From an uncultured Verrucomicrobiota bacterium (GTDB lineage Bacteria > Verrucomicrobiota > Kiritimatiellia > RFP12 > UBA3636), in NCBI GenBank assembly GCA_949295265.1, contig CASFKR010000005.1, positions 1-43,276 on the forward strand: a stretch of DNA of 43,276 nt. Direction: 5' to 3'. Made by a program: the position numbers and the translations under genes. The notes under the pieces are model-generated. The model had not been told where the DNA came from. It searched no databases and saw nothing but the letters and a program-made list of their open reading frames with translations. Positions 8,567 to 16,950 of the stretch are shown here, one piece after another (the first letter of the stretch is position 1; the number at the start of each line of letters is the position of its first letter).

Positions 8567-11500
8567 GCGATTTTTCCGCATGGATTCTCAGTCCGGAAGC
8601 CGACTGCGAATTTCCCGGACCGCACCTCGTCGCCGCCTCCGCCGGCACGGGAAAGACGTACAATATCCAGAACATCTTTGCCCGGCTCGTGCTCGAAAAG
8701 GGCTGCCGCGTCCCGGAAATTCTCGTTGTCACCTTTACCGAGGCCGCAACCGCGGAATTGCGGGAGCGCGTGCGCAGGATTCTCGTGAATCTGCGGGCGG
8801 CGCTCGCCGGGGAGCCTTCGGCCTCCCCGCAGGCGCACGCCCTCCTGAAGGCCTGCCGCATCGACCCGGAAGCGGACACCGAAGCAACACGCGAGGCGCG
8901 CATCCGCATCGCGCGCGCCGTTGCCGAACTCGACATCGCCTCCATCTTCACCATCCACGGCTTCTGCCGCCAGTGCCTCGCGCGCTTCGCCTTCGAAACG
9001 CGCTTTCCCTTCGACCAGGCGCTGGAACCGGACGAATCGGGTCCCATGCGGCAATTCGCCGCCGACTGGTGGCGTTCCGAAGTCCTTTCTCCCGGCGGCG
9101 ACTTCTCCCACCTCACCCAAAACATCCGCTCCTCCTTCGAAACCTTCTTCGCCGTCTTCCGTGCGCTCATGCAGAAGCAGGGTGCGCGGGTGAAGGGCAA
9201 ACTGGCAACCGGCAAAGCCGCCGCGGAGGAAACCGACGTCGATTACCGCCTCGCACAAGACTACCTCAATGCCGCCGCGGCCCTTCGCGAGCGGTATGCG
9301 CAGTTGCACGACCGCGAAGGCACCGTCTCCTTCGATGACCTTCTGCAGGGCATGCAGGATGCCCTCTGCGATGAGAAAAACGGCGAGCGTTTCGCCGCAC
9401 TGCTCCGCAAAGAATACCGCGCCGCACTCATCGACGAGTTTCAGGACACGGATCCCGTGCAGTACCGCATCTTTGCGCGCATTTTCCTCGATGCACCCCC
9501 CGATGAACAGGGAGACCGCCCGCCCGTCTTCTTTGTCGGCGACCCCAAACAGGCCATTTACGGCTTCCGCGGAGCCGACATCCGCACCTACGAGGCGGCC
9601 GCCGCAAACGAGGATCTGCTCGAGCGCTCCTACCAGCTCAGCACGAACTTCCGCTCCACGCCCGGACTCGTGGAGGCGGTCAATTCCCTGTTTGGCGACC
9701 GCCGTAACTTCGACGGCTCGCACACAAGCGTCTTCGGCAGCTCCCGCATCAACTATCCGGAGCCTGTCAAAGCCCTGCCGTACGAAAAGAAGCCGACTCT
9801 GGGCCCCGAACGGCGGCGCGACCGGGCGTTCAACGTCGTCCCCTGCTTCCCGGAATTCTGGCTCGACGCCACCGTCCGCCAAATCGAATTTCTCCTCAAA
9901 GACCGGCAGCAGAACCGCATCCCGGACGGCACCCCGGAGGGCCGCCCCGTGCGCCCCGGCGACATCGCCGTGCTCGTACGCACCAACGACACCGGCAAGA
10001 AACTTTTCCAGTCGCTCATGCGGCTCGGCGTGCCCTGCGTGCTGTCCTCGGCCAACTCCGTCTTTGCCTCGGAAGAAGCCGCCGACCTGCTGATTCTCCT
10101 CGATGCCATCGCCGCACCGTACGCCGTCACGCGGCGCAACCGGTTCCTGCTCGGCGGCTTTCTGAATCTGACCATTGAACAGGCCGCGACCCTCGCCGGA
10201 GGTCCGGCGGGCGAGCACCCAGCCCCCATCCCCTGCCCGCCCCATCTCCGGAAACTCGCCGGCCTCTATCAGCAGGATGACGCCACGCTCGCTCCGGAAA
10301 CGGTTCCCGCCTTCCTCGAACATCTCGGGCGCCACCTCGAGCGCGATGGCTTTGCCCCCGTCTGGAACGAATTCTTCGAAGGGGTCTCCCTCGGAGCCGT
10401 CTTGGGGTCCGGGTCCTACCCGGAGCGGCGCCTCACCAACCTCCTGCAGCTCGTCGAGTACATTCAGACGCGTTTCGGGGCACGCCCCGCCTCCGCCTGT
10501 GCCATCGGCATCTGGCTCTCCGATTGCCGCGCCGAGGCACTCGCGCCGCCCGGTGCGTACCGGCGCAAAAAAAAGACTGAAAACACCGAACTGCGCCTCG
10601 AAAGCGACCGCGACGCCGTCACCATCATGACAATTCACGGCAGCAAAGGGCTCGAATTTCCCATCGTCATGCTGCCCGACGTCGAAAAATCGTTGCGCTT
10701 CGGCAACGGCTGGGGCGTCCGCTCGGAACTGAGCACCATCGACTTCCAGCCCGATGTTCAGGCGCAGCCCGTTGCGCGCATTCTCACGAAAAAGGAAGTC
10801 AGGGAGCATCGCAGACAGGAGGACGAGAAGGAGCAGGTGCGCCTCCTCTACGTTGCGCTGACGCGTGCCACACTGGCCCTGTATTACTTCTGCGACCCGG
10901 GTGACGGCGGCGACAGAAAGGCGACCTCTTTGCTCCGCGATTTCATCCCCTCCGATTTGCTCTCCTGCAGCATCGCCGGGTATTCCCACCATCTTGCGCG
11001 GCTCGCCGGCGAACGCCGTCCGGACACCGAAAACCCGCGCGAAGACATCGCCGTGCTGGCGCCGCTCCTGCCGCCTCTCAACCGGGAAAATACGCCGTTC
11101 GAGCACTGGACGCCCCCCGAAGGCATCGACCTCGTGGCGGAGGAGACGGGCGGCACCCCCGACGGGCTTCTCCGGCTGCTGGAAGACCTCCAGAACACAC
11201 CCTTGCCGCAAGACGGCGCCGGGCTCGAAGCGCTCGCCCAGCCCCCGCCCCCGCCCGCCCCGCCCGCATTCCTCGCCGGCAGTTCCTTCTCGTCCGTCAA
11301 GCCCGAGGACGTCCTCCCCGCCCCCAAACGGCAGGCGGAAACCGAAGGCGCCGACCACGATGAGGACACGGAAGAGGCCGCCGCTGAAACATCCGATGAC
11401 ACGGGAACACCGGAGGTGCTGGAGGCTGAAGAGGCCGCCGCCACCATTTTCTCCTTCCCCGGCGGCACGGCCGTCGGCACCTGCTGGCATGCCATTTTCG

Positions 11501-12228
11501 AAAAAATCCCCTTCTCGAAAGCGGAAAATCCGGCGGTCACCGATTCCCTCATCGAAGAGAGCCTCGAAACTCATGGTCTGCTTTCGCCGGAACCGGCCCT
11601 GCGCACACAGCAGTTGAGCCTCGTCGCCGACATGGTTCGCGCCACGCTCAACGCGCCGCTCACAGCCGTCGACGGGTCGACCTTCTCCCTCGCCGACATT
11701 CCGCCCGCCGACCGCCTTGCCGAATGGCGCTTCGATTTCCGCGCCGACTACGCCCGGCGCCCCGCGCGCCCGTGCCTCGCCGATATCGCAGCCATCCTGC
11801 GCAAGCACTGGGCCGGCTTCCCGGTGCGCGCGCCCTTCCTGGAAGCGCTGGAGCGCGATGGCGGCAAGACCATCCCCGACGGCTTCTTCAAGGGCTTCCT
11901 GGATCTGCTCTTCCGCTACAAGGGTGCCTACTACATCGTCGACTGGAAGTCCAACCCCATGGGCGGGAATCCCGCCGCCATCGACGCGCAGCGCGTTGAA
12001 ACCGAAATGGCCGCCCACAGCTACTACCTACAGTACCTCATCTATGCCGTAGCCGTCCGCGCCCATCTGCGCGCCGTTCTCGGCGACGCGTGGTCCTGGG
12101 AACGCAGCTTCGGCGGCATCCGGTACTACTTCCTGCGTCCCCTCGCCGTCGGCCGTCCCGGCGCCATCTTCGCCGACCGTCCCTCCGAGCCCCTGCTCGC
12201 CGAACTCTCCGAACTGCTCGGTCTCTAA
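8563..12228 (+). CDS. recB: RecB-like helicase-nuclease subunit of exodeoxyribonuclease V
   Basis: This 1221-residue UvrD/Rep-type (SF1A) helicase has intact motifs: Walker A ASAGTGKT at residues 25-32, Ia VTFTEAATAELRERV, the motif FTIHGFCRQCLARF, Walker B IDEFQDTDPVQY, motif III VGDPKQAIYGFRGAD, motif IV LSTNFRS, motif V TIHGSKGLEFP and motif VI VRLLYVALTRA. A Pro- and Glu-rich linker (about residues 890-960) leads to a RecB-family nuclease: GTCWHAIFEKI, KGFLDLLF, the catalytic IVDWKSN with Asp1127 and Lys1129, and YYLQYLIYAVAV. So both the 3'-5' motor and the nuclease look active. It is translationally coupled to recC, and the recD-like gene starts 18 bases downstream. Presence of RecC rather than an AddB iron-sulfur nuclease makes this a RecBCD-type rather than AddAB-type complex. 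Confidence 0.95.
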   Translation: MSDFSAWILSPEADCEFPGPHLVAASAGTGKTYNIQNIFARLVLEKGCRVPEILVVTFTEAATAELRERVRRILVNLRAALAGEPSASPQAHALLKACRIDPEADTEATREARIRIARAVAELDIASIFTIHGFCRQCLARFAFETRFPFDQALEPDESGPMRQFAADWWRSEVLSPGGDFSHLTQNIRSSFETFFAVFRALMQKQGARVKGKLATGKAAAEETDVDYRLAQDYLNAAAALRERYAQLHDREGTVSFDDLLQGMQDALCDEKNGERFAALLRKEYRAALIDEFQDTDPVQYRIFARIFLDAPPDEQGDRPPVFFVGDPKQAIYGFRGADIRTYEAAAANEDLLERSYQLSTNFRSTPGLVEAVNSLFGDRRNFDGSHTSVFGSSRINYPEPVKALPYEKKPTLGPERRRDRAFNVVPCFPEFWLDATVRQIEFLLKDRQQNRIPDGTPEGRPVRPGDIAVLVRTNDTGKKLFQSLMRLGVPCVLSSANSVFASEEAADLLILLDAIAAPYAVTRRNRFLLGGFLNLTIEQAATLAGGPAGEHPAPIPCPPHLRKLAGLYQQDDATLAPETVPAFLEHLGRHLERDGFAPVWNEFFEGVSLGAVLGSGSYPERRLTNLLQLVEYIQTRFGARPASACAIGIWLSDCRAEALAPPGAYRRKKKTENTELRLESDRDAVTIMTIHGSKGLEFPIVMLPDVEKSLRFGNGWGVRSELSTIDFQPDVQAQPVARILTKKEVREHRRQEDEKEQVRLLYVALTRATLALYYFCDPGDGGDRKATSLLRDFIPSDLLSCSIAGYSHHLARLAGERRPDTENPREDIAVLAPLLPPLNRENTPFEHWTPPEGIDLVAEETGGTPDGLLRLLEDLQNTPLPQDGAGLEALAQPPPPPAPPAFLAGSSFSSVKPEDVLPAPKRQAETEGADHDEDTEEAAAETSDDTGTPEVLEAEEAAATIFSFPGGTAVGTCWHAIFEKIPFSKAENPAVTDSLIEESLETHGLLSPEPALRTQQLSLVADMVRATLNAPLTAVDGSTFSLADIPPADRLAEWRFDFRADYARRPARPCLADIAAILRKHWAGFPVRAPFLEALERDGGKTIPDGFFKGFLDLLFRYKGAYYIVDWKSNPMGGNPAAIDAQRVETEMAAHSYYLQYLIYAVAVRAHLRAVLGDAWSWERSFGGIRYYFLRPLAVGRPGAIFADRPSEPLLAELSELLGL

Positions 12229-12246
12229 CGCCACGCCTTCGCCCCC

Positions 12247-13728
12247 ATGTCTGCCTTTTCCTTTGCCACGCGGCAACTGCTCGCACGCCTCGCACCGCGC
12301 GATCCGCTTCTGCCGCTGCTCGGCGACCTCGCCGCCCGCGCCTATGAAGCCCGCCGCACCGCCCTCCCGCTCGAACGCATCGCAGGGCGCTCCCTGCGCG
12401 CCCTCCGTCCGCTCCTCCGCGAAAACCCCGCCCCCACCGACCCTGCCACGCCCCTGCCACCGGCGGAGGCGCTCTGCGATTGTCTGCACGAATCGCCGCT
12501 CTGCGTTGTTGCAGACAACCGCGAGGCGGGGCTCACCGCCGACCGGCCGCTCGTCCTGTTCCACGACCGGCTTTATCTGCGGCGCGGCTTCCTCGTCGAA
12601 ACCGGGCTCGTGCGCTGCATCGGCGCACGGGCGGAAAGCCTCTCCGTGCTTCCGCTCGACCCCGACGGATCGGATGCCGCTTTCCGCCGCCTCGTCCCCG
12701 CCCTGTTGCGGGACACCGCCCGCCCGCCGCACTTCGTCGCGCCCAATGCGCAGATGGCGCTCCGGCTGCTGCGTCCTTTCCCGGAGGCCGTCCGGCAGGG
12801 CATCACCTGCACCCCCCTCAACGATGTGCTGGGTCATCGCCCCCGGGAACGAGCACCGCGCCCCGCGCAGGCCAACCCGTTCACTGGCGGCCCGGTTGTT
12901 CTCTGCCTCGCGCCTTCCCTCTCCGCCGAAAACCTGCTCACGTTCCTGCGCATCCACGATGCCGAACTCCCCGTTCTCCTCGTGGAGACGCCCGAAACGC
13001 GCACCGATTCGACGCTCGCCGCGCTGCTCGATGCGCTGCTCGCCCGTCTGCCGCACGCGCCCGCCCCGCCCACCGCTCCGGCGGACGGCGCATCCGCATC
13101 CGATCCGTTAACCGCCTTTCGCGCCGCCATCAGCCGCGGCGACCTCGAAGCCCTGCTGGCGTTCTCCACCGCGCCCGCAGACGCGCCCGCCACGGTGCGT
13201 CTGTTCGCGGATTCGCTCGATCTGCCACCCCGGCTTCCCGCAGACGACGGCATCTTGCTCACGCCCTTCCAGTTCGGCACATGGGGCGCGGATGCGCTCG
13301 CTCAAACACGCCCGGAAACGCAGCCCTGCCCCGTCCTGCTCAATCATGACCACACCGGGCTGAACCTGCTGCGCGACGATCTCGGCTGGCAATTCCCGGG
13401 AGAACCGCCTGCAGTCCGGCTTGTCCATCCTGCCGATGGCACCGTCCATACGCTGCGCATCAGCGATGTCACCCCGGCTCGGAGCCTTCCTTTCGCACGG
13501 GCCGTCGGCAACCTCACCGGCATCCCTGCGGAAGACGGCACCCCGCAGCCCGCACCGACCGTGCATATTCTGCTGCCGCCCGCGCGCCTTGCCGGCTATG
13601 TGACGCGCCGCGGCCTCCTCCGTGCCGCAATGTTCGCCCGCACGAAGGTCGTCCTCCACGCCTCCAAAGAAGCGCTGACGCACATCCTCCGCACGGAGGA
13701 ACCCCTGCCCTTCGACCTCACGCCCTGA
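12247..13728 (+). CDS. RecD-like subunit lacking all helicase ATPase motifs
   Basis: The 493-residue protein follows the RecD outline but not its catalysis. The stretch LVLFHDRLYLRRGFLVETGL (102-121) matches the RecD element LVLxxDRLYLRRYxxxE. Where RecD has GGPGTGKT this protein has PLDPDGSDAAF (136-146). Where RecD has AAPTGKAAARL it has VAPNAQMALRLL (164-175), followed by PLNDVLGHRP in place of TLHRLLG. The DEAS/Walker B region is replaced by LCLAPSLSAENLL (219-231) and LGDxxQL by LVETPETR (245-252). Near the end, PVLLNHDHTGLNLLRDDLGW matches the RecD element RPVMxxxNDYxLGLFNGDIG, and VTRRGLLRAAMFARTKVVLHAS matches LTRELLYTAxTRARxxVxLxxS with the key residues lost. The frame is intact, with no stop or frameshift, so a structural role in the complex is inferred. 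It is also shorter than typical RecD (about 600 residues). Confidence 0.78.
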   Translation: MSAFSFATRQLLARLAPRDPLLPLLGDLAARAYEARRTALPLERIAGRSLRALRPLLRENPAPTDPATPLPPAEALCDCLHESPLCVVADNREAGLTADRPLVLFHDRLYLRRGFLVETGLVRCIGARAESLSVLPLDPDGSDAAFRRLVPALLRDTARPPHFVAPNAQMALRLLRPFPEAVRQGITCTPLNDVLGHRPRERAPRPAQANPFTGGPVVLCLAPSLSAENLLTFLRIHDAELPVLLVETPETRTDSTLAALLDALLARLPHAPAPPTAPADGASASDPLTAFRAAISRGDLEALLAFSTAPADAPATVRLFADSLDLPPRLPADDGILLTPFQFGTWGADALAQTRPETQPCPVLLNHDHTGLNLLRDDLGWQFPGEPPAVRLVHPADGTVHTLRISDVTPARSLPFARAVGNLTGIPAEDGTPQPAPTVHILLPPARLAGYVTRRGLLRAAMFARTKVVLHASKEALTHILRTEEPLPFDLTP

Positions 13729-13760
13729 CACCATCGGTGCCATTGGCCCCGCGCGGGGCG

Positions 13761-14093
13761 TCAGATTTCGGGCAGGGTCGTAAGTCCGGAAAGTTCCAGC
13801 GTTTTATCGCGGGACGTCTCTCCGGCAACAACGCGCACTTTACTTTTCGGCAGATCGAAGCGCTCGGCAAAGAAGGCGCACAGAGCGGCGTTGGCTTTGC
13901 CATCGACGGGCGGTGCCTGCAGCCGCACCGCAAGCGCGTCGCCGTGCGTCCCCGCCAGTTCCGTGCGCGATGCGCGCGGCGTCACATGCACCCGGACGCG
14001 CATACCGTCCGGGGTCTGCCGCGCCCAGGGCGGCAGCTCCGCCGCCGGTTCTTCACGGACCGGGCCCGCAGTTTTGTTTTTCGGTTTTGCCAT
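13761..14093 (-). CDS. DUF167 family protein (YggU-like)
   Basis: The 110-residue protein contains the family core VRVHVTPRASRTELAG followed by the hallmark APPVDGKANAALCAFFAE and a C-terminal KVRVVAGETSRDKTLELSG. DUF167/YggU proteins are small, widespread alpha-beta proteins of unknown function, in some genomes found next to yggT or proC; no such neighbours occur here. About 35 residues precede the domain and are charged and Pro-rich. It is convergent with the recD-like gene, 32 bases apart, and a promoter lies so close to its ATG that the mRNA is probably leaderless. The start at 14093 is the first ATG of the frame and fits that promoter. Confidence 0.88.
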   Translation of the reverse strand: MAKPKNKTAGPVREEPAAELPPWARQTPDGMRVRVHVTPRASRTELAGTHGDALAVRLQAPPVDGKANAALCAFFAERFDLPKSKVRVVAGETSRDKTLELSGLTTLPEI

Positions 14094-14099
14094 ACCCCG

Positions 14100-14108
14100 A
14101 TTCTACCA
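14100..14108 (-). promoter_or_regulatory. Extended -10 element giving a leaderless transcript of the DUF167 gene
   Basis: The minus strand reads TGGTAGAAT and then CGGGGT directly before ATG at 14093. With a start site about seven bases after the -10, transcription would begin at or next to the A of the start codon. There is no room for a ribosome binding site. The -35 region is poor, consistent with an extended -10 promoter. Confidence 0.55.
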
Positions 14109-14143
14109 TATCGTCCGCCACTCCGTCTCTCCGCGCCTCCCGC

Positions 14144-14340
14144 AGGCTTATCTCGGATTTTTGAGCCACACGGAGGAAGGTTGTGAAACTCAGCCTCGCG
14201 AGGGATTTTAGAATTTTGAGCCACACGGAGGGGCGAAGCCCCCTTCTGAAGTCTCCACTACGTTCCGACCAAGGTGTCAAATAAGGACTTTTTTTTTTTC
14301 GGCGGCAAGCCGCCTGAACGAAGCCAGCGCAGTGAGCCGT
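14144..14340 (+). repeat. Repeat copy R2, same family as R1
   Basis: It starts AGGCTTATCTCGGATTTTT at 14144 and continues with GAGCCACACGGAGGAAGG at 14163, a second GAGCCACACGGAGG at 14217, and the CCGACCAAGGTGTCAAATAA block near 14266, in the same order as R1. The homopolymer after GGACT is expanded to eleven or so T. After the GGCGGCAAGCCGCC hairpin the sequence departs into CTGAACGAAGCCAGCGCAG, which resembles the copies at 22259 and, inverted, 43225. No right-hand inverted end was found. Confidence 0.72.
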
Positions 14341-14470
14341 AAACAGGACAAACAGGACGTACAGGACGTACAGGACGAACACGACAGACAGGACGGCTCG
14401 CCATCGCACGTAGCGGAGCCAGCGTAGCACCCCCAGTAGTCCCAGTAGCCTCAGTAGCCCCAGTTGCCCC
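14341..14470 (+). repeat. Two adjacent 9-base tandem arrays
   Basis: From 14341 to about 14395 a unit close to ACAGGACNA/NT is repeated about six times. From 14431 to 14470 a different 9-base unit, CAGTAGCCC with variants, is repeated about four times. Between them lies GGCTCGCCATCGCACG, which recurs almost unchanged at 22330. From 14471 to 14756 I see no gene; the DNA is ordinary and leads to the marR promoter. ORFs across the arrays are low-complexity and not believable. Confidence 0.65.
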
Positions 14471-14756
14471 ATCAAAAGGCACAACCGTGCCCCCCCAGTA
14501 GCCCCAGACAGCGCTGTAAAGCCAGCGCAGCAAACCGAAGACCGGTCAGACACGACTGCTTGTGCGCGTGAACGCGAAAGCGGGCACGTGGCAGCGTTCG
14601 CGGCGGAGACGTGCGCGAAATGGCGTGCTGTCTGACTGGGACGCTGGAGGCTTTCGATGATTACGGTTACGCCGCTTCTCCCGTACGCATCAGCTGCAGA
14701 AAGCTCGCAACAGGAGCGGGTTTTCACGGAATTTTGTCCGGAATGAGCTTTTTCGC

Positions 14757-14786
14757 TTGAATTCAGGGATGGGATTGTCCTATAGT
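14757..14786 (+). promoter_or_regulatory. Promoter of the marR-efflux operon
   Basis: TTGAAT (14757-14762) and TATAGT (14781-14786) are separated by 18 bases, a good sigma-70-type match. The start would be near 14793, giving a 5' leader of about 100 nt before the marR ATG. Confidence 0.65.
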
Positions 14787-14793
14787 CTCGATT

Positions 14794-14858
14794 GTTCGGA
14801 CTTCGGATTATTTCATTTTCTAAAAAATAGCCCGCATTTTACAATTCAGTGTCCGGAC
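14794..14858. promoter_or_regulatory. Possible MarR operator: two GTYCGGAC palindromes
   Basis: GTTCGGAC at 14794-14801, just past the -10, and the perfect palindrome GTCCGGAC at 14851-14858 lie between the promoter and marR. The same GTCCGGAC palindrome occurs twice more in an inverted repeat at 21365-21395 at the end of the RND gene. MarR proteins commonly autoregulate by binding palindromes at such positions. This is an inference from position and symmetry only. Confidence 0.35.
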
Positions 14859-14895
14859 TACCTGATTTTTCACCTCTTGTGCCACGGGATTCGCC

Positions 14896-15369
14896 ATGGG
14901 AAAAAAACAAGCCGAAGAAAACAACCGCGTTCTGAGCGAACGCTGGTTTTCGTATCTCTATGAGCTCGGCACCATCTACAACTCCCTGTTTTCGTTCATT
15001 TCACTGCCGCGGAGCGAACTGGAGACGCTGGCCGCCATCCGGCGACTGACCGTTAAAAACGAGAAGCCGGGGCCCGCCCGTATTTGCGACATTCTGCATA
15101 CCTCCCGGCAGACGATGACCTCGACGCTCGACAAACTCGAGCAGCGGGGGCTCGTGCGGCGGATCCCCGATCCGGTCGACCGGCGGCGCCTCATTCTGGA
15201 ACCGACCCGCAAGGGCATTGATTTGCTGAAGAAAATCCTTGAGCAGCTCATCGCCATCCACCACGAGCGAATCAGCGGCATCCCTGCGGCGGAATTCGAA
15301 CAATTCCTCGTCACGCTCAAGAAGATTGCCGACTCGCTGGCGCAAACCAAAGAAAAACTGGAAGTCTGA
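14896..15369 (+). CDS. MarR family transcriptional regulator
   Basis: The 157-residue protein has the winged-helix core of MarR: PARICDILHTSRQTMTSTLD (recognition helix region), the linker KLEQRGLVRRIPDPVDRRRL with the conserved D-x-R-R at the wing tip, and LEPTRKGIDLL, followed by a C-terminal dimerisation helix. MarR proteins usually repress neighbouring efflux genes and release DNA when they bind phenolic or other small ligands. It precedes a tolC-adaptor-RND set by 87 bases on the same strand, so it very probably regulates that pump. The ATG at 14896 starts a Lys-rich N-terminus; an upstream frame from 14757 overlaps the promoter and is not credible. Confidence 0.92.
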   Translation: MGKKQAEENNRVLSERWFSYLYELGTIYNSLFSFISLPRSELETLAAIRRLTVKNEKPGPARICDILHTSRQTMTSTLDKLEQRGLVRRIPDPVDRRRLILEPTRKGIDLLKKILEQLIAIHHERISGIPAAEFEQFLVTLKKIADSLAQTKEKLEV

Positions 15370-15456
15370 GTCTCCTCTGCCGAAACCGCGCGGCGCCTTT
15401 GCATGACGCCGCGTTCCGCTGCTGTTCCACCCTTGCGGCAACACCGCCGCCCACCC

Positions 15457-16887
15457 ATGAAATACCTCTTTTTACCGGTCACCGTCCTCGGTGCGCTCCT
15501 GCTCCCGGGATGCGTCTCCTTCGATCCCGCGGAGGCGCGGGAAGACCAAACCCTGCAGTTTTCGCACACGCTCGAAATGCGCGCACAGGATTACCTGACG
15601 CGTCCGCTGACGCTGGATGACTGTCTGCGCATTGCGATGACCAACAACTACGACATCCGGCTCGCCGAACTCGGCAAACTCATCGGCTCGTTCGACACGC
15701 AGCTGGCTTTCTCCGCCTTTCTGCCGCAGGTCTCCGCCTCGGTCAACTACTTGAGTTACCGCAAAGACCCGGTTCAGACGTCGAAAAACTACGCCTACGG
15801 GAGCGGCGATCTGGGGTGGTCGGTCTTCATGCCCTCCACGTGGTTCCTGTACGATGCCGCCAAACACGCGCAGGAAGCGGCGGCGCTTGCGGCGGACTAC
15901 ACGCGGCAGACGATTGTGCTGCAAACAACGGCGGCTTTCTACGATGTGCGCGTGCAGGAAGATCTGTGCCGCGCCTGCGAGCAGCAGGTCAAGGCGGCCA
16001 CGCAGACGGCGGACCGCGTGCAGGGGCTTGCCGAGGAAGGCTATGCCCGCCCCTGGGAGCGCGACCAGGCGCTGCAGATCAAGGAAGCCCGCGAAGCGGA
16101 GCTCGCTTCGGCACGGCGTCAGCTTGTCGTCCTTAAAGGCAACCTGCTCCAGCTGCTCGGTTTCTCTCCGCTTGCGCCGGTGGAACTCAGTGCGGAAGAT
16201 GAACCGCTGGAACCCTTCGATGCGGATGACGAGACGCTGGTGCTCACGGCGCTTTCGGTCCACCCATCGCTTTCCATCGCGGACCGTCAGGTGGTCATCG
16301 GCGAATCGCAGGTGCGCGAAGCCTTCTGCAATTTTCTGCCGACGCTGCGGCTGTTCGGCACGTGGTCCTTCACGGGCAACGACGTCATGAGCGTTCCCGC
16401 AAACAACCTGTCGGCCGGTTTTGCCGGTGCGTGGAACATCTTCAGCGGCTTTGCGAATCACGCACGCTACAAAACGGCCAAAGCGGAGCGTGAAAAAAGC
16501 GAACTGGCGCGCGAGCAGATCTTCCTTTCCATCATGGCCTCGGTGGTCTCCGCGCATGCGGCGGTGCTCGATGCCGCCGCCGACGCCGCGCTGACGCGCC
16601 GCGCCTACGAAGTGGCCGTGGGCAAAGCGGAAGATTTGGATGCCCGCGCCCGGGAAGGGCTGACCCCGATCAACGAAGCGCTGGACGCCGCCGCCGAACG
16701 CGACACCGCGCAGAACGCCTGGCTGCGAAGCGCCTACCGGGAACGCGTGGCGCGCGCGAACCTCGAACTGGCCATGGGCATCACGCTCATTCCGGAGCCC
16801 GCCCGCCCCGAGGAATTCCGCGCCGCACCCGAAGACGCGCCCGCGGAAGATGCGCCCGCGGAAGATGCGCCCGCGACGGACGCATAA
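15457..16887 (+). CDS. Outer membrane efflux lipoprotein, TolC/OprM family
   Basis: The 476-residue protein begins with a lipoprotein signal (MKYLFLPVTVLGALLLPGC) with lipid-acceptor Cys19. The mature part shows the outer membrane factor repeat: LTLDDCLRIAMTNNYDIRLAELG near residue 50, long alpha-helical Ala/Glu-rich coiled coils, and in the second half LRLFGTWSFTGND and the helical stretch ending ARANLELAMGITL. It would form the trimeric exit duct of the RND pump encoded downstream. The C-terminal tail is a short tandem of E-D-A-P-A units (nucleotides 16830-16880), probably disordered. The ATG at 15457 was preferred over an upstream one at 15403 because it places the signal peptide at the very start. 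Confidence 0.93.
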   Translation: MKYLFLPVTVLGALLLPGCVSFDPAEAREDQTLQFSHTLEMRAQDYLTRPLTLDDCLRIAMTNNYDIRLAELGKLIGSFDTQLAFSAFLPQVSASVNYLSYRKDPVQTSKNYAYGSGDLGWSVFMPSTWFLYDAAKHAQEAAALAADYTRQTIVLQTTAAFYDVRVQEDLCRACEQQVKAATQTADRVQGLAEEGYARPWERDQALQIKEAREAELASARRQLVVLKGNLLQLLGFSPLAPVELSAEDEPLEPFDADDETLVLTALSVHPSLSIADRQVVIGESQVREAFCNFLPTLRLFGTWSFTGNDVMSVPANNLSAGFAGAWNIFSGFANHARYKTAKAEREKSELAREQIFLSIMASVVSAHAAVLDAAADAALTRRAYEVAVGKAEDLDARAREGLTPINEALDAAAERDTAQNAWLRSAYRERVARANLELAMGITLIPEPARPEEFRAAPEDAPAEDAPAEDAPATDA

Positions 16888-16950
16888 CACGCACCGGGCT
16901 CCCTTTTCAAAAAAGAATCCGTTCCGAACCCCTTTCTGTCTCTTTCAACC

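Noticed and set aside
8335..12018. A 1227-residue open frame on the minus strand
   Set aside because: It is the antisense of recB and part of recC. The plus strand has all helicase and nuclease motifs; the minus product is a low-complexity Gly/Glu/Arg-rich shadow typical of GC-rich DNA.
13737..13760. CCCCGCGCGGGG palindrome between the convergent recD-like and DUF167 genes as a terminator
   Set aside because: The stem is short and there is no T run on either side.
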